A DNA stretch of 64,000 bases, taken from positions 2,356,001 to 2,420,000 of the forward strand of contig NZ_CP097349.1 of assembly GCF_023516215.1 (NCBI RefSeq), read 5' to 3'. Positions 1-9,573 of this stretch are shown here, piece by piece. The stretch is from Cytobacillus pseudoceanisediminis. Lineage in GTDB: Bacteria > Bacillota > Bacilli > Bacillales > Cytobacillaceae. A program made the translations under genes and the position numbers. Numbering within the stretch: the first letter of the stretch is position 1; each line of letters opens with the position of its first letter. The notes below the pieces were generated by a model. The model ran no database searches. It was not told the DNA's origin and saw only the letters and a list, made by a program, of their open reading frames with translations.

Positions 1-181
1 AAAAAGCCTGGTTTCCCTCTCCTGTAATCGCAAGTGCCTTAACTGATTTCTTACCTGCTTTATGAAGTGCGTTCTCCAGGCCATCCATAACTTCATAGCT
101 TATGGCATTCCTTTTTTCAGGCCTGTTAATCTTAAATACTAAAAGTCCATTCTCGAATTCTTCAATTATGTAAGGGTTCAT
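1..181 (-). CDS. Enoyl-CoA hydratase/isomerase family protein (N-terminal fragment)
   Basis: The first 60 codons of a gene that runs off the left edge. The visible protein has the crotonase-fold opening, with the RPEKRNAIS segment typical of the first beta-hairpin of the enoyl-CoA hydratase/isomerase family, followed near residue 50 by ALAITGEGNQAF, where the oxyanion-hole region begins. The ATG at 181 follows AAGGAGG at good spacing, so the start is secure. The family hydrates or isomerises acyl-CoA double bonds in the cytoplasm. The substrate cannot be judged from this fragment. It lies downstream of rpmF on the same strand, separated by the rpmF terminator. Confidence 0.85.
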   Translation of the reverse strand, partial: MNPYIIEEFENGLLVFKINRPEKRNAISYEVMDGLENALHKAGKKSVKALAITGEGNQAF

Positions 182-281
182 GGCTGCCTCCTTGTAATTG
201 GTTAAACTATTTATAATATTAGCAAAAATATACATAGACAGGTACTTATTGATGAGGCAAAATCACTGCCTAAAAACGACA

Positions 282-310
282 AAAGCACAAGAACTAAGTT
301 CTTGTGCTTT
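282..310 (-). terminator. rpmF terminator
   Basis: A perfect 13-bp stem (AAAGCACAAGAAC with GTTCTTGTGCTTT) with a 3-nt loop lies 12 nt after the rpmF stop codon and runs into a T-rich stretch on the minus strand. Confidence 0.85.
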
Positions 311-322
311 ATATCTAAAGGA

Positions 323-496
323 TTAGTCGTTTACTACTTCTTTTCCTTTGTAAGTTCCGCAAGCTTTGCAAACGCGGTGAGCAAGTTTCATTTCACCACA
401 GTTTGGGCATTCTACCATACCAGGAACCTGTAATTTAAAATGGGTACGACGTTTTCTCTTCGCAGTTTTAGATGTTCTTCTAAAAGGTACAGCCAT
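323..496 (-). CDS. rpmF: 50S ribosomal protein L32
   Basis: A 57-residue protein starting [10 protein letters not shown], with the L32 zinc-ribbon cysteines as CPNC and CKAC pairs near residues 30 and 43. It is a structural component of the large ribosomal subunit. The open frame extends 19 codons upstream, but AAGGAGGTGG sits just before the ATG at 496 and matches the family start. It follows ylbN, the usual ylbN-rpmF pairing in Bacilli. All four Zn-ligand cysteines are present, so this is the zinc-containing form. Confidence 0.97.
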   Translation of the reverse strand: MAVPFRRTSKTAKRKRRTHFKLQVPGMVECPNCGEMKLAHRVCKACGTYKGKEVVND

Positions 497-614
497 TCTT
501 CCCACCTCCTTAAAGAGTATTAGAGGATGTCCATAGGAATTGGACACACCCATTAAGAAAGTTATGAAGGCCAGAGCAAGCTGGTGTCTTCAAGTGCTTC
601 TTGTTTTTCTTCCG

Positions 615-1139
615 TTATGAATCGGAAGAAGGATCATTCTGATCAAAAAATTGAGCAAGTCCGGCAAGACGAGGATCTACTTTATCCTGTTTATCCTGCT
701 CCTGAATGACCTCCCAATCCTTACCGGATTGAGGAGCTCCTTCTTCACTGCTGTCTTCGCAGAAAACTTGCATTGGGACTTCGAGTAAAAGGATCTCATG
801 AAGGATCGGATTTAAATCAATCACATCCCCTTTTACCTGGTGAACCTCCTCTTCAGTCTCATAATCAAGACCTTTTAAAAGGAAAGTTTCAGTTGTTTCA
901 ACATTAATTGGATAATTTACGTCAACTAAAGTACGAGAACAAGGTAATATTAAATGACCCTTTATATTTAAATGAAAAGTCACTTTGGCAGAATCAATAT
1001 CCGTACGGCCCGTCACATGCATTGGTGATGCACCGCGTATTTCCGGATTCAATTTCATGACCTCATCAACATTGACAGTTTCATCAATGGGAAAATCCTT
1101 GCTTCGATATTTTTGTAACTGACTTAAAGTCCATTTCAT
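615..1139 (-). CDS. ylbN: YceD/DUF177 family protein YlbN
   Basis: A 174-residue acidic protein of the DUF177 (YceD) family, encoded directly upstream of rpmF as in most bacteria. The central LILPCSRTLVDV segment carries the cysteine typical of the family. Members are linked to 23S rRNA and large-subunit assembly, but the molecular role is not settled. The frame opens three codons earlier at a GTG, but GGGGTGA is placed for the ATG of MKWTLSQ at 1139. Probably co-transcribed with rpmF. Confidence 0.9.
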   Translation of the reverse strand: MKWTLSQLQKYRSKDFPIDETVNVDEVMKLNPEIRGASPMHVTGRTDIDSAKVTFHLNIKGHLILPCSRTLVDVNYPINVETTETFLLKGLDYETEEEVHQVKGDVIDLNPILHEILLLEVPMQVFCEDSSEEGAPQSGKDWEVIQEQDKQDKVDPRLAGLAQFFDQNDPSSDS

Positions 1140-1340
1140 ACGAATCACCCCAAGGCAACAAAGGTAATTATAGCCTTCCTATAATTATTTGTCAATATTT
1201 TTTCTTTACACTATAATGTAGCTAATATCCTACTATTGAAGGCTTCTTCAGTAAAAAAATTTTGCAGGATTTAAAGATTTTGTTTCTTAATACTTTTTCC
1301 ATTACATATCTTTTTAAACCTTTTCGAGGAGTATGTCAAT

Positions 1341-2554
1341 ATGAATGCAACAGGTGTAATTGTAGAATATAATCCTTTTCATAACGGCCATGTTTTTCAT
1401 TTGGAGCAGGCAAAAAAAGTTTCAGGTGCAGAAACCATTATAGCTGTCATGAGCGGCAACTTTCTCCAGAGGGGGAACCTGCATTAGTTTCCAAATGGAA
1501 ACGTGCTGAAATGGCATTAAGAGCGGGTGCAGATATTGTATTTGAGCTTCCATACCAGTTTGCTGTTCAGCAGGCAGATATTTTTGCAAGCGGAGCTGTA
1601 TCCATTCTGGAAGCAGCCGGCTGCAGGAGCCTTTGCTTCGGAAGCGAATCCGGCAGTATGGAAAGCTTTCACCAAACTTTATCTTTTCTTGAGGAACATA
1701 ATTCTGCCTATCAAGAAAGGGTCAGAGTGCATCTGGATGCTGGCTTCAGCTATCCCAAAGCAACATCGATGGCATTCCTCGATCTGAACCCTGAAGGTGA
1801 ATTGGTAGACCTTTCAAAACCTAATAATATTCTTGGCTTTCAGTATTTAAAGTCAGCCCGAAGGCAATATTCATCCATGGAACTTTTTACAGTTGCAAGA
1901 AAAAGCGCAGGATACCACGACGAACAATTTGCTTCTGATTCTATAGCAAGTGCCACAAGCATAAGAAAAGCACTTTTTTCCAAGAATGGAGAGATTGAAT
2001 CCATTCGCCAATATGTTCCGGAAACTACATATCAAGGTTTACTCCAGTATAAAAAAGAGTTTGGCGGGTTTCACCAATGGGAACAATATTGGCCCTTCTT
2101 AAAATTCCGACTGGTTCATCTACAGCCGGAAAAGTTACGGGACATTTATGAAATGGAAGAAGGCTTGGAGCATAGATTTTTATCAGCAGCACTCCAGGCT
2201 CAAACTTTTCAGCAGTTTATGGAGAAGATTAAAACTAAGCGTTACACCTGGACAAGACTTCAGCGGGCATGTGTGCATATCCTTACAAATACAGAAAAGT
2301 CAGAGATGCCCAACAAACCATTAAAAGCAGATTATCTGCATCTTCTGGGGATGTCCAAGAACGGCAGGAAGTATTTAAACAGGCATAAATTCGAATTAAA
2401 ACTGCCGCTGATTTCAAGAATTTCTTCACACGCTGCACAGCAGCTGCAGCTGGATATTAAAGCTTCCCGGGTATATGCAATGGGTATAGATGGTGGTCGG
2501 GACCGGACTCTAATGCAGAAGGAATTTAATCAGCCTCCTATTATGGTTGATTAA
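1341..2554 (+). CDS. ylbM: tRNA(Met) cytidine acetate ligase YlbM/TmcAL (frameshifted as sequenced)
   Basis: Divergent from ylbN. The N-terminal piece (1341-1487) has the nucleotidyltransferase-like opening [13 protein letters not shown], and the body follows in another frame from about 1470. The break is at a run of five G (1471-1475). With six G the text reads [20 protein letters not shown], the family sequence, giving about 404 residues. TmcAL uses acetate and ATP to make N4-acetylcytidine at the wobble base of elongator tRNA-Met. The start ATG at 1341 follows GAGGAGT at rather long spacing. The gene is otherwise undamaged, so a sequencing error is more likely than a pseudogene. Confidence 0.85.
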
Positions 2555-2608
2555 ATTCTGAACTCCTTAATTCTATAAACTGAAAGCTGCAGTTTGCCAG
2601 CAGATAAT

Positions 2609-2651
2609 AATGAACAGCCAGCGGTTTCTTGATTGCCGCTGGCTGTTCATT
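2609..2651. terminator. Bidirectional terminator between ylbM and ylbL
   Basis: A 16-bp perfect stem (AATGAACAGCCAGCGG and its complement) with an 11-nt loop lies between the convergent ends of ylbM and ylbL. T-runs are short on both sides. Confidence 0.75.
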
Positions 2652-2669
2652 GCTTGGTGCAAGCTCCTG

Positions 2670-3680
2670 TTAATCCAGGCTCCTTAAATATTCAACCGCA
2701 TCATCAAAGGTTTCCACAGGAACGATTTTCATATCAGTCTTGATATCCCTGGCTGTTGCAACAGCAGCTTTGTAATTGGAGTCTTCTGCTCCTTTTTCAT
2801 TAGGGGCAAGGAAGATTTCTGCTCCGGCTTTGTCAGCGGCCACAATTTTTTGCTCGATGCCGCCTATTCTTCCGACTGTACCTTCCGAATTAATAGTTCC
2901 GGTTCCTGCTATTTTATAGCCTCCAGTCAAATCTTCTTTTATAAGCTGATTGTAAATTTCAAGTGAAAACATCAGCCCGGCGGAAGGGCCGCCAATTTCT
3001 TCACTGTCAATATTCACTGCCGGTTCAACCTCTATTTCTTTGTCATCAACCAGGGTAATTCCCACTCCCGGCTTTCCTGTTTCTTTGAGTGTCTTTAAAG
3101 GAATCGAGGTTTCCTTAGTCTTATCCTGGCGTTCAAAGGTTAATGTTATTTCACTGCCCTCCTGTTTATTGGAGACCATGCTGATAAATTCATCAGAGGA
3201 TTTGAACTCCTTGCCATCCACTTTAAAGATGCGGTCACCAGCCTGCAGCTTGCCGTGAGCAGGCATATCAGGGAGCACATTAAGGACATATACGCCATTA
3301 TAATGATAATGAATAGGTATGCCAGCTTTTTTATAGGCAGTTTCAATAGCAGCCAATTTGGATGTTGCCATCAGATGCAGCTGCCGTACATTATATTCTT
3401 CTTCTGTTTCATTTTCGGAACGTATTTCTTCTACAGGGTATAGTTCCTGATACTTGCTGAATTTAGCAGCTGCGTATGCATATATGTTAGCCCGGCCCAT
3501 TCTTACAGTCGTAAGCATAAAGCTGCCTTGTTCTTCATTGCCGTTTTCGACCTCAATAATTGGTTCCAGTTCTTTAGCCATACCTGGCTTTGATACATAA
3601 TAAGGCAGATAATAAAACGAACTAACCAGAAGAATAACTGCCAAAACCAAGAAGGAACGGGTATAAAACTTGCTTCTCAT
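2670..3680 (-). CDS. ylbL: PDZ and Lon-type serine protease YlbL
   Basis: A 336-residue membrane-anchored protease. An N-terminal transmembrane helix (about residues 8-25) is followed by a PDZ domain (PAHGKLQAGDRIFKVDG) and a C-terminal S16/Lon proteolytic domain. The catalytic serine is in GGPSAGLMFSLE and the lysine is probably in the IEQKIVAADKAGA helix. YlbL degrades the cell-division inhibitor YneA in B. subtilis, helping recovery after DNA damage. I chose ATG 3680 rather than the GTG at 3701 because GAAGGAG lies between them. The start overlaps the ylbK stop by 4 nt, indicating coupled translation. Confidence 0.93.
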   Translation of the reverse strand: MRSKFYTRSFLVLAVILLVSSFYYLPYYVSKPGMAKELEPIIEVENGNEEQGSFMLTTVRMGRANIYAYAAAKFSKYQELYPVEEIRSENETEEEYNVRQLHLMATSKLAAIETAYKKAGIPIHYHYNGVYVLNVLPDMPAHGKLQAGDRIFKVDGKEFKSSDEFISMVSNKQEGSEITLTFERQDKTKETSIPLKTLKETGKPGVGITLVDDKEIEVEPAVNIDSEEIGGPSAGLMFSLEIYNQLIKEDLTGGYKIAGTGTINSEGTVGRIGGIEQKIVAADKAGAEIFLAPNEKGAEDSNYKAAVATARDIKTDMKIVPVETFDDAVEYLRSLD

Positions 3681-4468
3681 CTGTCGGGATGCTCCTTCCA
3701 CTTTGTTATGTAATGATGAATACTGTCAATATGCTTTTTTGCTTCTTCTTCGCCGATTTTGATGATTTCTTCTATATTGGTAAATGCACGGGAGCTATAC
3801 ATTTCCACCCGGGGCCTGATCATAAAATCGGAAGCTATCTCCCGGTGAGTAACCAGCTCCATCTGCATGATATCCAGACTTTGCATAATAACATCATAGA
3901 TTGAAGTGATTTCCGCATTCGTTTTGACATGTGAGACATCGATGGCGATGATAATATCAGCCCCCATTTCTTTAACAACAGACACAGGAACCCTGTCCAC
4001 TACTCCTCCGTCCACTAAAAGGCGCCCGTTTAATTTTTCAGGCACAAAAATGCCTGGGATGGAAATGCTTGCCCTTACAGCATCAGAAATGGGGCCGCTT
4101 TTAAAAACAACCTTTTCTCCAGTCATTAAATCAGTAGCCACAACATTGACAGGAATATCGAGGTCCTCAAGATTTTTTCCATGAGTAAATATACGGATCA
4201 GTTCCTTTACTCGTTTCCCTGCAACAAAACCCATTTTAGGAACCGTGAAATCTAAATAATACTTCCTTTTAAATGCTTTGGAAAGTTTATATAAACGATC
4301 AACATCAAGTCCGGCCCCATAAAAGCAGCCTACCATGGCACCCATGCTGCTGCCGGCAATATAATCAATCGGTATGCCGGCTTCCTTCAAGACCTTGATG
4401 GCACCCAGGTGAGCGAATCCCCGAGCTCCTCCCGAACCAAGTGCCAATCCTATTTTCGGTCGCTGCAA
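3677..4468 (-). CDS. ylbK: Patatin-like phospholipase YlbK
   Basis: A 263-residue patatin-family acyl hydrolase. The oxyanion loop GSGGARG, the nucleophile motif GSSMG and the DGG of LLVDGGVVDR (Ser-Asp dyad) are all present. Such enzymes cleave acyl esters of phospholipids or lysophospholipids; the substrate of YlbK is unknown. The longer open frame to 4516 lacks a ribosome site, whereas GAGGGGGAG stands before the TTG at 4468, which gives the family length. It overlaps ylbL downstream and is divergent from ylbJ. Confidence 0.9.
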   Translation of the reverse strand: MQRPKIGLALGSGGARGFAHLGAIKVLKEAGIPIDYIAGSSMGAMVGCFYGAGLDVDRLYKLSKAFKRKYYLDFTVPKMGFVAGKRVKELIRIFTHGKNLEDLDIPVNVVATDLMTGEKVVFKSGPISDAVRASISIPGIFVPEKLNGRLLVDGGVVDRVPVSVVKEMGADIIIAIDVSHVKTNAEITSIYDVIMQSLDIMQMELVTHREIASDFMIRPRVEMYSSRAFTNIEEIIKIGEEEAKKHIDSIHHYITKWKEHPDR

Positions 4469-4805
4469 AAGACTCCCCCTCAAACGCCAATGGCCGATTA
4501 GAACTTTTGCCTTCAAGTTATTCTATTCTATTTATTTCCAAAAGGAGCATACAATAAAAATCTTCAGCTGAAAAATACAATATGCCTGTACCTAATTCTA
4601 TGGTCTATTTTAAAGTTCTATGAGTATATTGGGTTATATGGGGACAAGACTTGACAGCAAAAGTTTGACCCTTGTATACCTGCATTTCGTTCATTCAAGT
4701 AAAATAAATGAAAAAGTCATGAGAAAATATATATTTAAACGCTTCTTTATTTTACCATTGTTTAAAATCATTGCACAGTCAGTACAACTTGAGGGAGGCT
4801 TGTCC
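4469..4805. other. Divergent intergenic region ylbK-ylbJ
   Basis: About 340 AT-rich bases between the ylbK TTG start and the ylbJ GTG start. The ylbJ frame remains open through part of it (from 4620), but without a ribosome site or family-like residues. It must hold promoters for both genes. I see no RNA gene or repeat. Confidence 0.6.
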
Positions 4806-6021
4806 GTGTTTCGTTCCAAATTAAAAACGGTTACTCTTGCACTCTCTGTAACCTTAATAGCCATCTCATTAATTTCCTTTCCCCAGGAATCGGTTGATGC
4901 ATCAATCAGGGGATTAAATATGTGGTGGGAAATTGTGTTCCCCTCATTGCTGCCTTTCTTCATTGTATCGGAAATGCTGATCGGCTTCGGTGTAGTAAAG
5001 TTCATCGGGGTACTCCTTGAACCTTTGATGAGACCTTTATTCAGAGTACCTGGAGTCGGAGGATTTGTATGGGCAATGGGGATGGCTTCAGGCTATCCAG
5101 CCGGTGCCAAACTGACCGCAAGACTTCGGCAGGAAGGACAGCTATCAAAAACAGAAGCAGAGCGCCTGGTTTCTTTCACTAATTGTTCAAATCCTTTGTT
5201 TATCTTTGGCGCAGTATCTGTTGGTTTTTTTAATAACGCCAAGCTTGGTGTTATATTAGCCCTGGCTCATTATCTCGGCAATATTACTGTCGGTTTATTA
5301 ATGAGGTTCTACGGAAAAAACCAGGCAGCCTCCACCTGGTTCAGAGACGTCAAAACCATCGTTACGGGCAGCCTTATCAGCTCTTCATCGGACAAGAATA
5401 AAAGATAATCGCCCTATAGGCAAGCTTCTTGGGGATGCAGTCATGTCATCCATCCAAACACTTTTAATGATTGGCGGATTTATCATATTATTCTCTGTTA
5501 TTAACAAACTTCTATTTCATCTGGGAATCACGGCATTCCTTGCTAAAGGCTTAGAGGCGGTACTGTCAATATTTAGTCTGCCAACCGAATTGAGCATCCC
5601 ATTCATTTCAGGGTTATTTGAAATAACACTTGGCAGCCAGATGACAAGCCAGGTTCAGCAGGCAACATTAATGCAGCAGGTCATTATTGTCAGCTTCATA
5701 CTCGCATTCAGCGGATTCAGCGTGCAGGCTCAGGTAGCAAGCATCCTTGCCCAAACTGATATTAATTTCAAGCCATTCTTTTTCGCAAGAATCCTTCACG
5801 GCTTTGCTGCTGCCTTTTATGCATACATCCTTTGGCAGCCTATTTATGAACGGTTTTACAATACAGAACAGCCATCCAATGCCATTCCGGTCGGATTTTT
5901 TGAGAAATATTCATTTTTCGGCAAATTATTTGATGGAATAGCTGCTTCAGGACCGCTTATAACCATACTTGCACTTTCTGTTTATACCTTTATGCTCGCA
6001 AGGCGCTTGGATAAGAGATAA
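4806..6021 (+). CDS. ylbJ: Sporulation integral membrane protein YlbJ (frameshifted as sequenced)
   Basis: A polytopic protein of about 404 residues with nucleoside-transporter (Gate) domains, including MASGYPAGAKLTARL and NCSNPLFIFGAVSVGFF. YlbJ is a mother-cell sporulation membrane protein needed for heat-resistant spores in B. subtilis. GTG 4806 follows GGGAGG. The reading frame changes between about 5366 and 5385: the upstream frame ends at 5408, and the downstream frame reads ALHRTRIKDNRPIGKLLGDA into the second half. Correcting it requires removing one base, opposite to most breaks in this window. A terminator follows directly. Confidence 0.88.
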
Positions 6022-6024
6022 CAA

Positions 6025-6057
6025 AAAACGGGTACCTATCAATCGGGCACCCGTTTT
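6025..6057 (+). terminator. ylbJ terminator
   Basis: A 9-bp stem AAAACGGGT/ACCCGTTTT right after the ylbJ stop, ending in a T-run. It may also serve coaD on the other strand. Confidence 0.8.
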
Positions 6058-6103
6058 ATATTATTCCAGTACAATCAGCAGGAAAGACACCACGCTCTAG
6101 TGT

Positions 6104-6604
<501 letters not shown>

Positions 6605-6643
6605 TTATTATGTATCGTTTTCCATAAGCATTCTAAGTATGTA

Positions 6644-7198
6644 TTATTCAGCCCAGCTGTAGATTGAGATAGAAATTATCCCGTAATTTTCATGTTTCCG
6701 CTGAACCAGTCTTCCGACTGAATCAGGGAGCTCTACATCAGAACCATGTTCGCATAGAATCGTTCCCTGAACCGAAAGCAGATCATTCTCATCAATTAAC
6801 TTCAGAAGCTTAAGAAGCTGCTGCTTGCGGTAAGGCGGATCGAGAAATATATAATCGAAAACCAGATCCCTTTTTAATATTGCCTTAATGGCACGATCTG
6901 CATCATTTCGATATACTTCCGCCTTTTCTTCAAAACCGCATGTCCGAATATTTTCATGGATGGTTTGAATGGCCTTCCCATCCCGATCCACAAAAATAAC
7001 CTTATCTGCTCCTCTGCTGAGGGCTTCAATGCCAAGACCGCCGCTGCCCGCAAATAGATCAAGCCCAAGGCCCCCTTCGAAATACGGCCCAATTATATTA
7101 AAAATAGCTTCTTTAACTTTATCAGTAGTCGGACGGGTTGAACTGCCCGGAACAGCTTTCAATATCTTCCCTTTTCTTGTTCCTGATACCACTCGCAT
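6644..7198 (-). CDS. rsmD: 16S rRNA (guanine966-N2)-methyltransferase RsmD
   Basis: A 184-residue SAM-dependent methyltransferase (YlbH in B. subtilis). Motif I LDLFAGSGGLGIEALSRGA binds SAM, and the catalytic DPPY motif is in YIFLDPPYRKQQ. It methylates N2 of G966 in 16S rRNA during small-subunit assembly. The frame is open seven codons upstream to a TTG, but GCGGTGAT and the family length support ATG 7198. Transcribed with coaD. Confidence 0.95.
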   Translation of the reverse strand: MRVVSGTRKGKILKAVPGSSTRPTTDKVKEAIFNIIGPYFEGGLGLDLFAGSGGLGIEALSRGADKVIFVDRDGKAIQTIHENIRTCGFEEKAEVYRNDADRAIKAILKRDLVFDYIFLDPPYRKQQLLKLLKLIDENDLLSVQGTILCEHGSDVELPDSVGRLVQRKHENYGIISISIYSWAE

Positions 7199-7351
7199 AC
7201 TATCACCGCTAACCTGCAAATTGTCAATTTTCCTGTCTGCTGAGATCGGAAAACTGCTTTTTTCTATCCTATCCTACCATATCTTACAATTGGTAGCCAC
7301 CCGGCAAATTGTAAGCGGAATCATCAGCTGAAAAAATTTATAGCATGAAGT

Positions 7352-7380
7352 GTATATCCGTGAGGATTGTGGAAATAATG
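7352..7380 (+). promoter_or_regulatory. Candidate sigma-F type promoter for the csfG-like RNA
   Basis: GTATA at 7352-7356 matches the forespore sigma-F -35 consensus (GYWTA). GGAAATAATG at 7371-7380 matches every position of the -10 consensus (GGnrAnAHTR). The spacer is 14 nt, one shorter than the usual 15-16. Transcription would begin near 7387 and run into the RNA ending at 7530. Confidence 0.6.
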
Positions 7381-7386
7381 TAATTA

Positions 7387-7530
7387 ACAGCATCTATTCG
7401 AGGATGTTGTTGCCAACCGCGGAGAAGACTTACGTTTCCCCATAAGTTCTTCCTCCGGTTTCTCCTCTCCCTTTGCCTTCTATCCTGAAAAGGATATAGA
7501 AGGACCCTGCAGTTATCTGCAGGGCTTTTT
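7387..7530 (+). ncRNA. csfG: csfG-like sporulation small RNA
   Basis: An RNA of about 144 nt on the plus strand opposite to its neighbours. It lies next to rsmD (ylbH), where to my recollection B. subtilis encodes the conserved forespore RNA CsfG between ylbG and ylbH. It contains pyrimidine-rich single-stranded segments (CTTCCTCC near 7448, CTCCTCTCCC near 7463), a small hairpin (CCTTCTAT...ATAGAAGG) and a strong terminator: CCCTGCAG/CTGCAGGG at 7505-7524 followed by TTTTT. A sigma-F-like promoter precedes it. In B. subtilis CsfG is made in the forespore and has no known target. The CTTCCTCC segments could pair with Shine-Dalgarno sequences. No ORF with a ribosome site is present. The exact 5' end is inferred. 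Confidence 0.7.
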
Positions 7531-7543
7531 ATTTTGGATTCAT

Positions 7544-8953
7544 TTAGTCTGGATCGGACGTCAGATGAATCTCGTCTTCTCTTTCTTCAGCAGTCACTCC
7601 AAACAGTGATTTAAACCATTGGATTTCTATAAATACGGTTCCGTTTTGATTGGTTAATGGATTTTCAAGCAGTCCATAATCTTCTTCATTATAAATGAAA
7701 ACATTTTTATTTAAGTAAAATCGATAGCTGTTATTCCCTTTTGACATAAGCATCGTTTCCTCACCGGATAGGATCTTAACTTCATATCCTAATGACTTCA
7801 TCGTCTCTGCAAATGGAAGAAGCCTCTTTCCATCCCTATAGATTAAATCAATGTTTGCTTTCTCAGCACCAGATACCAAAAGCTTTTTTCTTCCTGGAAA
7901 TACAGAGGAACAAACGGAGCATCGCTTTTTGTATTCATCGTGAAAAACTGTGTGCTAAGACCTTTCACATCACTTAAGAGCTTGTCCAGCTTTTCTGGAG
8001 TCAGAGAATTCACCTTGTTTACTATCATAAAGAAAGCTTTCAGCTCATCATCGGTTAACTCTCCCTGCAGCTCCTGCAGTACTATGCTTCCTTTTTTTGA
8101 ACTGGGTTTCAGATCTAATAAGCCTGAGGATAAAACATCGATTATCCACACTTGAGTGCTGTCTGCAAGCTTTCTTCGAAACTGCAATGTAATAATATCT
8201 TTTTCCAGCATTTTGGCCTCAGTGCGGGGAGATGCAATAAGGATATTTTCATCCTTATATTCAGGATATTGATCAGTAAAGATAATCGTCAAGAATGGGA
8301 AATTTCCAATCTCATTTAGTTTTTGGAAATTTAAGCTGGCTGCCTGTATGTCTTCTGAGTATACTTCTGCGTTGTTAACAGCTTTCTTTAACAGTGGTTT
8401 TTGCTGCCAGTAAAGTGGTGGAACATTCCCTTTGCCCTCGAAATAATAATAATCGATAAGTTCTAATTTCTTTCGGGCTTTTAGGGGATTCCCGCTGCCC
8501 ACGAACCCTCTCTTTTGAAAGAATCCGAAATAGTAATAGACAAGCTTTCAGCCTTAATGCCGGGAATTTCCACAAACCAATCAGTTAACAAAAATGCCTT
8601 ATTTCTTTCATTTATCGGTACAGCATACTCAAATACCATCTGATCATCAGAAGAAAAAAGGTAAAAGGATTTTCATCTGCTGAATCACAGGCTTCTCCGG
8701 CTCCATTCTTGCATTTCCATTTGAACAGAGCTTCGGGGATAACAAGCCTATATTCTTCCTGTGCCATAAGTCCGTGTATCTTTTGAGTGATTTTAAGTTC
8801 ATTTAGACGTGTGTCAACTGTGATATCCTGTGTAATCGCCCCGGAACTCTCCAAGGCAATCGCATGCTCAGAATAAGCCTGCCACTGCCACAACAGCATG
8901 CCTGAAATGATTCCAGACAAAATTATAAAAATAAATAAAGATGCCTTCCACAT
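7544..8953 (-). CDS. Membrane-anchored protein with C-terminal stalk-like domain (three frameshifts as sequenced)
   Basis: One gene split into frames that, once joined, encode about 470 residues. It has an N-terminal membrane anchor (SLFIFIILSGIISGMLLW), a large extracellular region, and a C-terminal segment resembling the copper amine oxidase N-terminal/stalk fold (KSLGYEVKILSGEETMLMSK to FIEIQWFKSLFGVTAEE). Breaks are at A6 8654-8659, G4 8484-8487 and T6 7884-7889; one extra base in each run restores the frame (e.g. YFQEEKKLLVSGAEKAN). ATG 8953 follows AGAGGG. The terminator-like hairpin just after the stop belongs mainly to csfG. No B. subtilis counterpart recognised; likely cell-surface, function unknown. 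Confidence 0.6.
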
Positions 8954-9131
8954 TGCTATTCCCTCTTAGTCAATTTTCTTCTAACCTAACAATACCAAAG
9001 GGAAGGTCATCCGTCACAATTTTTTTGTATAATTTGTATGAAATTTCATATTTTATGCCCGGGAATTTTTTCATGAACAGAGATCATAAAAAGGACCATA
9101 AAAACTTCTCCGCCGGTTACGTTACTTTAAT

Positions 9132-9448
9132 TTATGCAAAATCAAAGTCCACACCATGATCTAAAATACCGCTCACATCCCCAATGCTCATGCAGGTAAT
9201 TGCCCAATCATCAAACGATACACCTTGTGACGACGTAAATTCTTCAAGTTCACCAAGTGTCAGAGAAAAGACATCCATATTATAAGCTGCTGTCAGCATC
9301 CCCTTTGCACTGAGTGCTGCAATGATAGAGACCACAATAAAACCATTCATATGATGAATATGCTTTTTTCAATTGCAGAAATATCCCTCTTTACCAAATA
9401 TGCTGCCCACAGAAAAAATGTCATCGAAAAAAAAGGTAAAGCATACAT
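9132..9448 (-). CDS. Small two-helix membrane protein (frameshifted as sequenced)
   Basis: About 105 residues. ATG 9448 follows GGGGAG. The first part has one membrane helix (MYALPFFSMTFFLWAAYLV). After a break at six A on the coding strand (T6 at 9364-9369) the second part begins with a helix (NGFIVVSIIAALSAKGML) and ends in an acidic soluble tail (DDWAITCMSIGDVSGILDHG). Adding one A reads EKKHIHHMNGF across the join. It lies upstream of the stalk-like protein on the same strand with a 180-nt gap. I do not recognise the family. Confidence 0.55.
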
Positions 9449-9573
9449 ACACTCTCCCCTCTGCTTTTTAGGTGCTACTTCTATTTTTATGCTGAAAATG
9501 ATAAAGTATGGATGGACAAAAGGCATTTTATTTTTAAGAAGTGAATGCTATGAGTTTTAAGGGGGCTTTAATT

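Noticed and set aside
1460..1490. Programmed frameshifting in ylbM, ctaD, speA and others
   Set aside because: Slippery heptamers with downstream structures are not consistently present, and the same kind of break occurs in many unrelated genes with whole orthologues. Error is simpler.
9351..9560. Plus-strand frame opposite the small membrane protein
   Set aside because: No ribosome site and a weak composition; the minus strand has a good ribosome site and coherent membrane helices across a single break.
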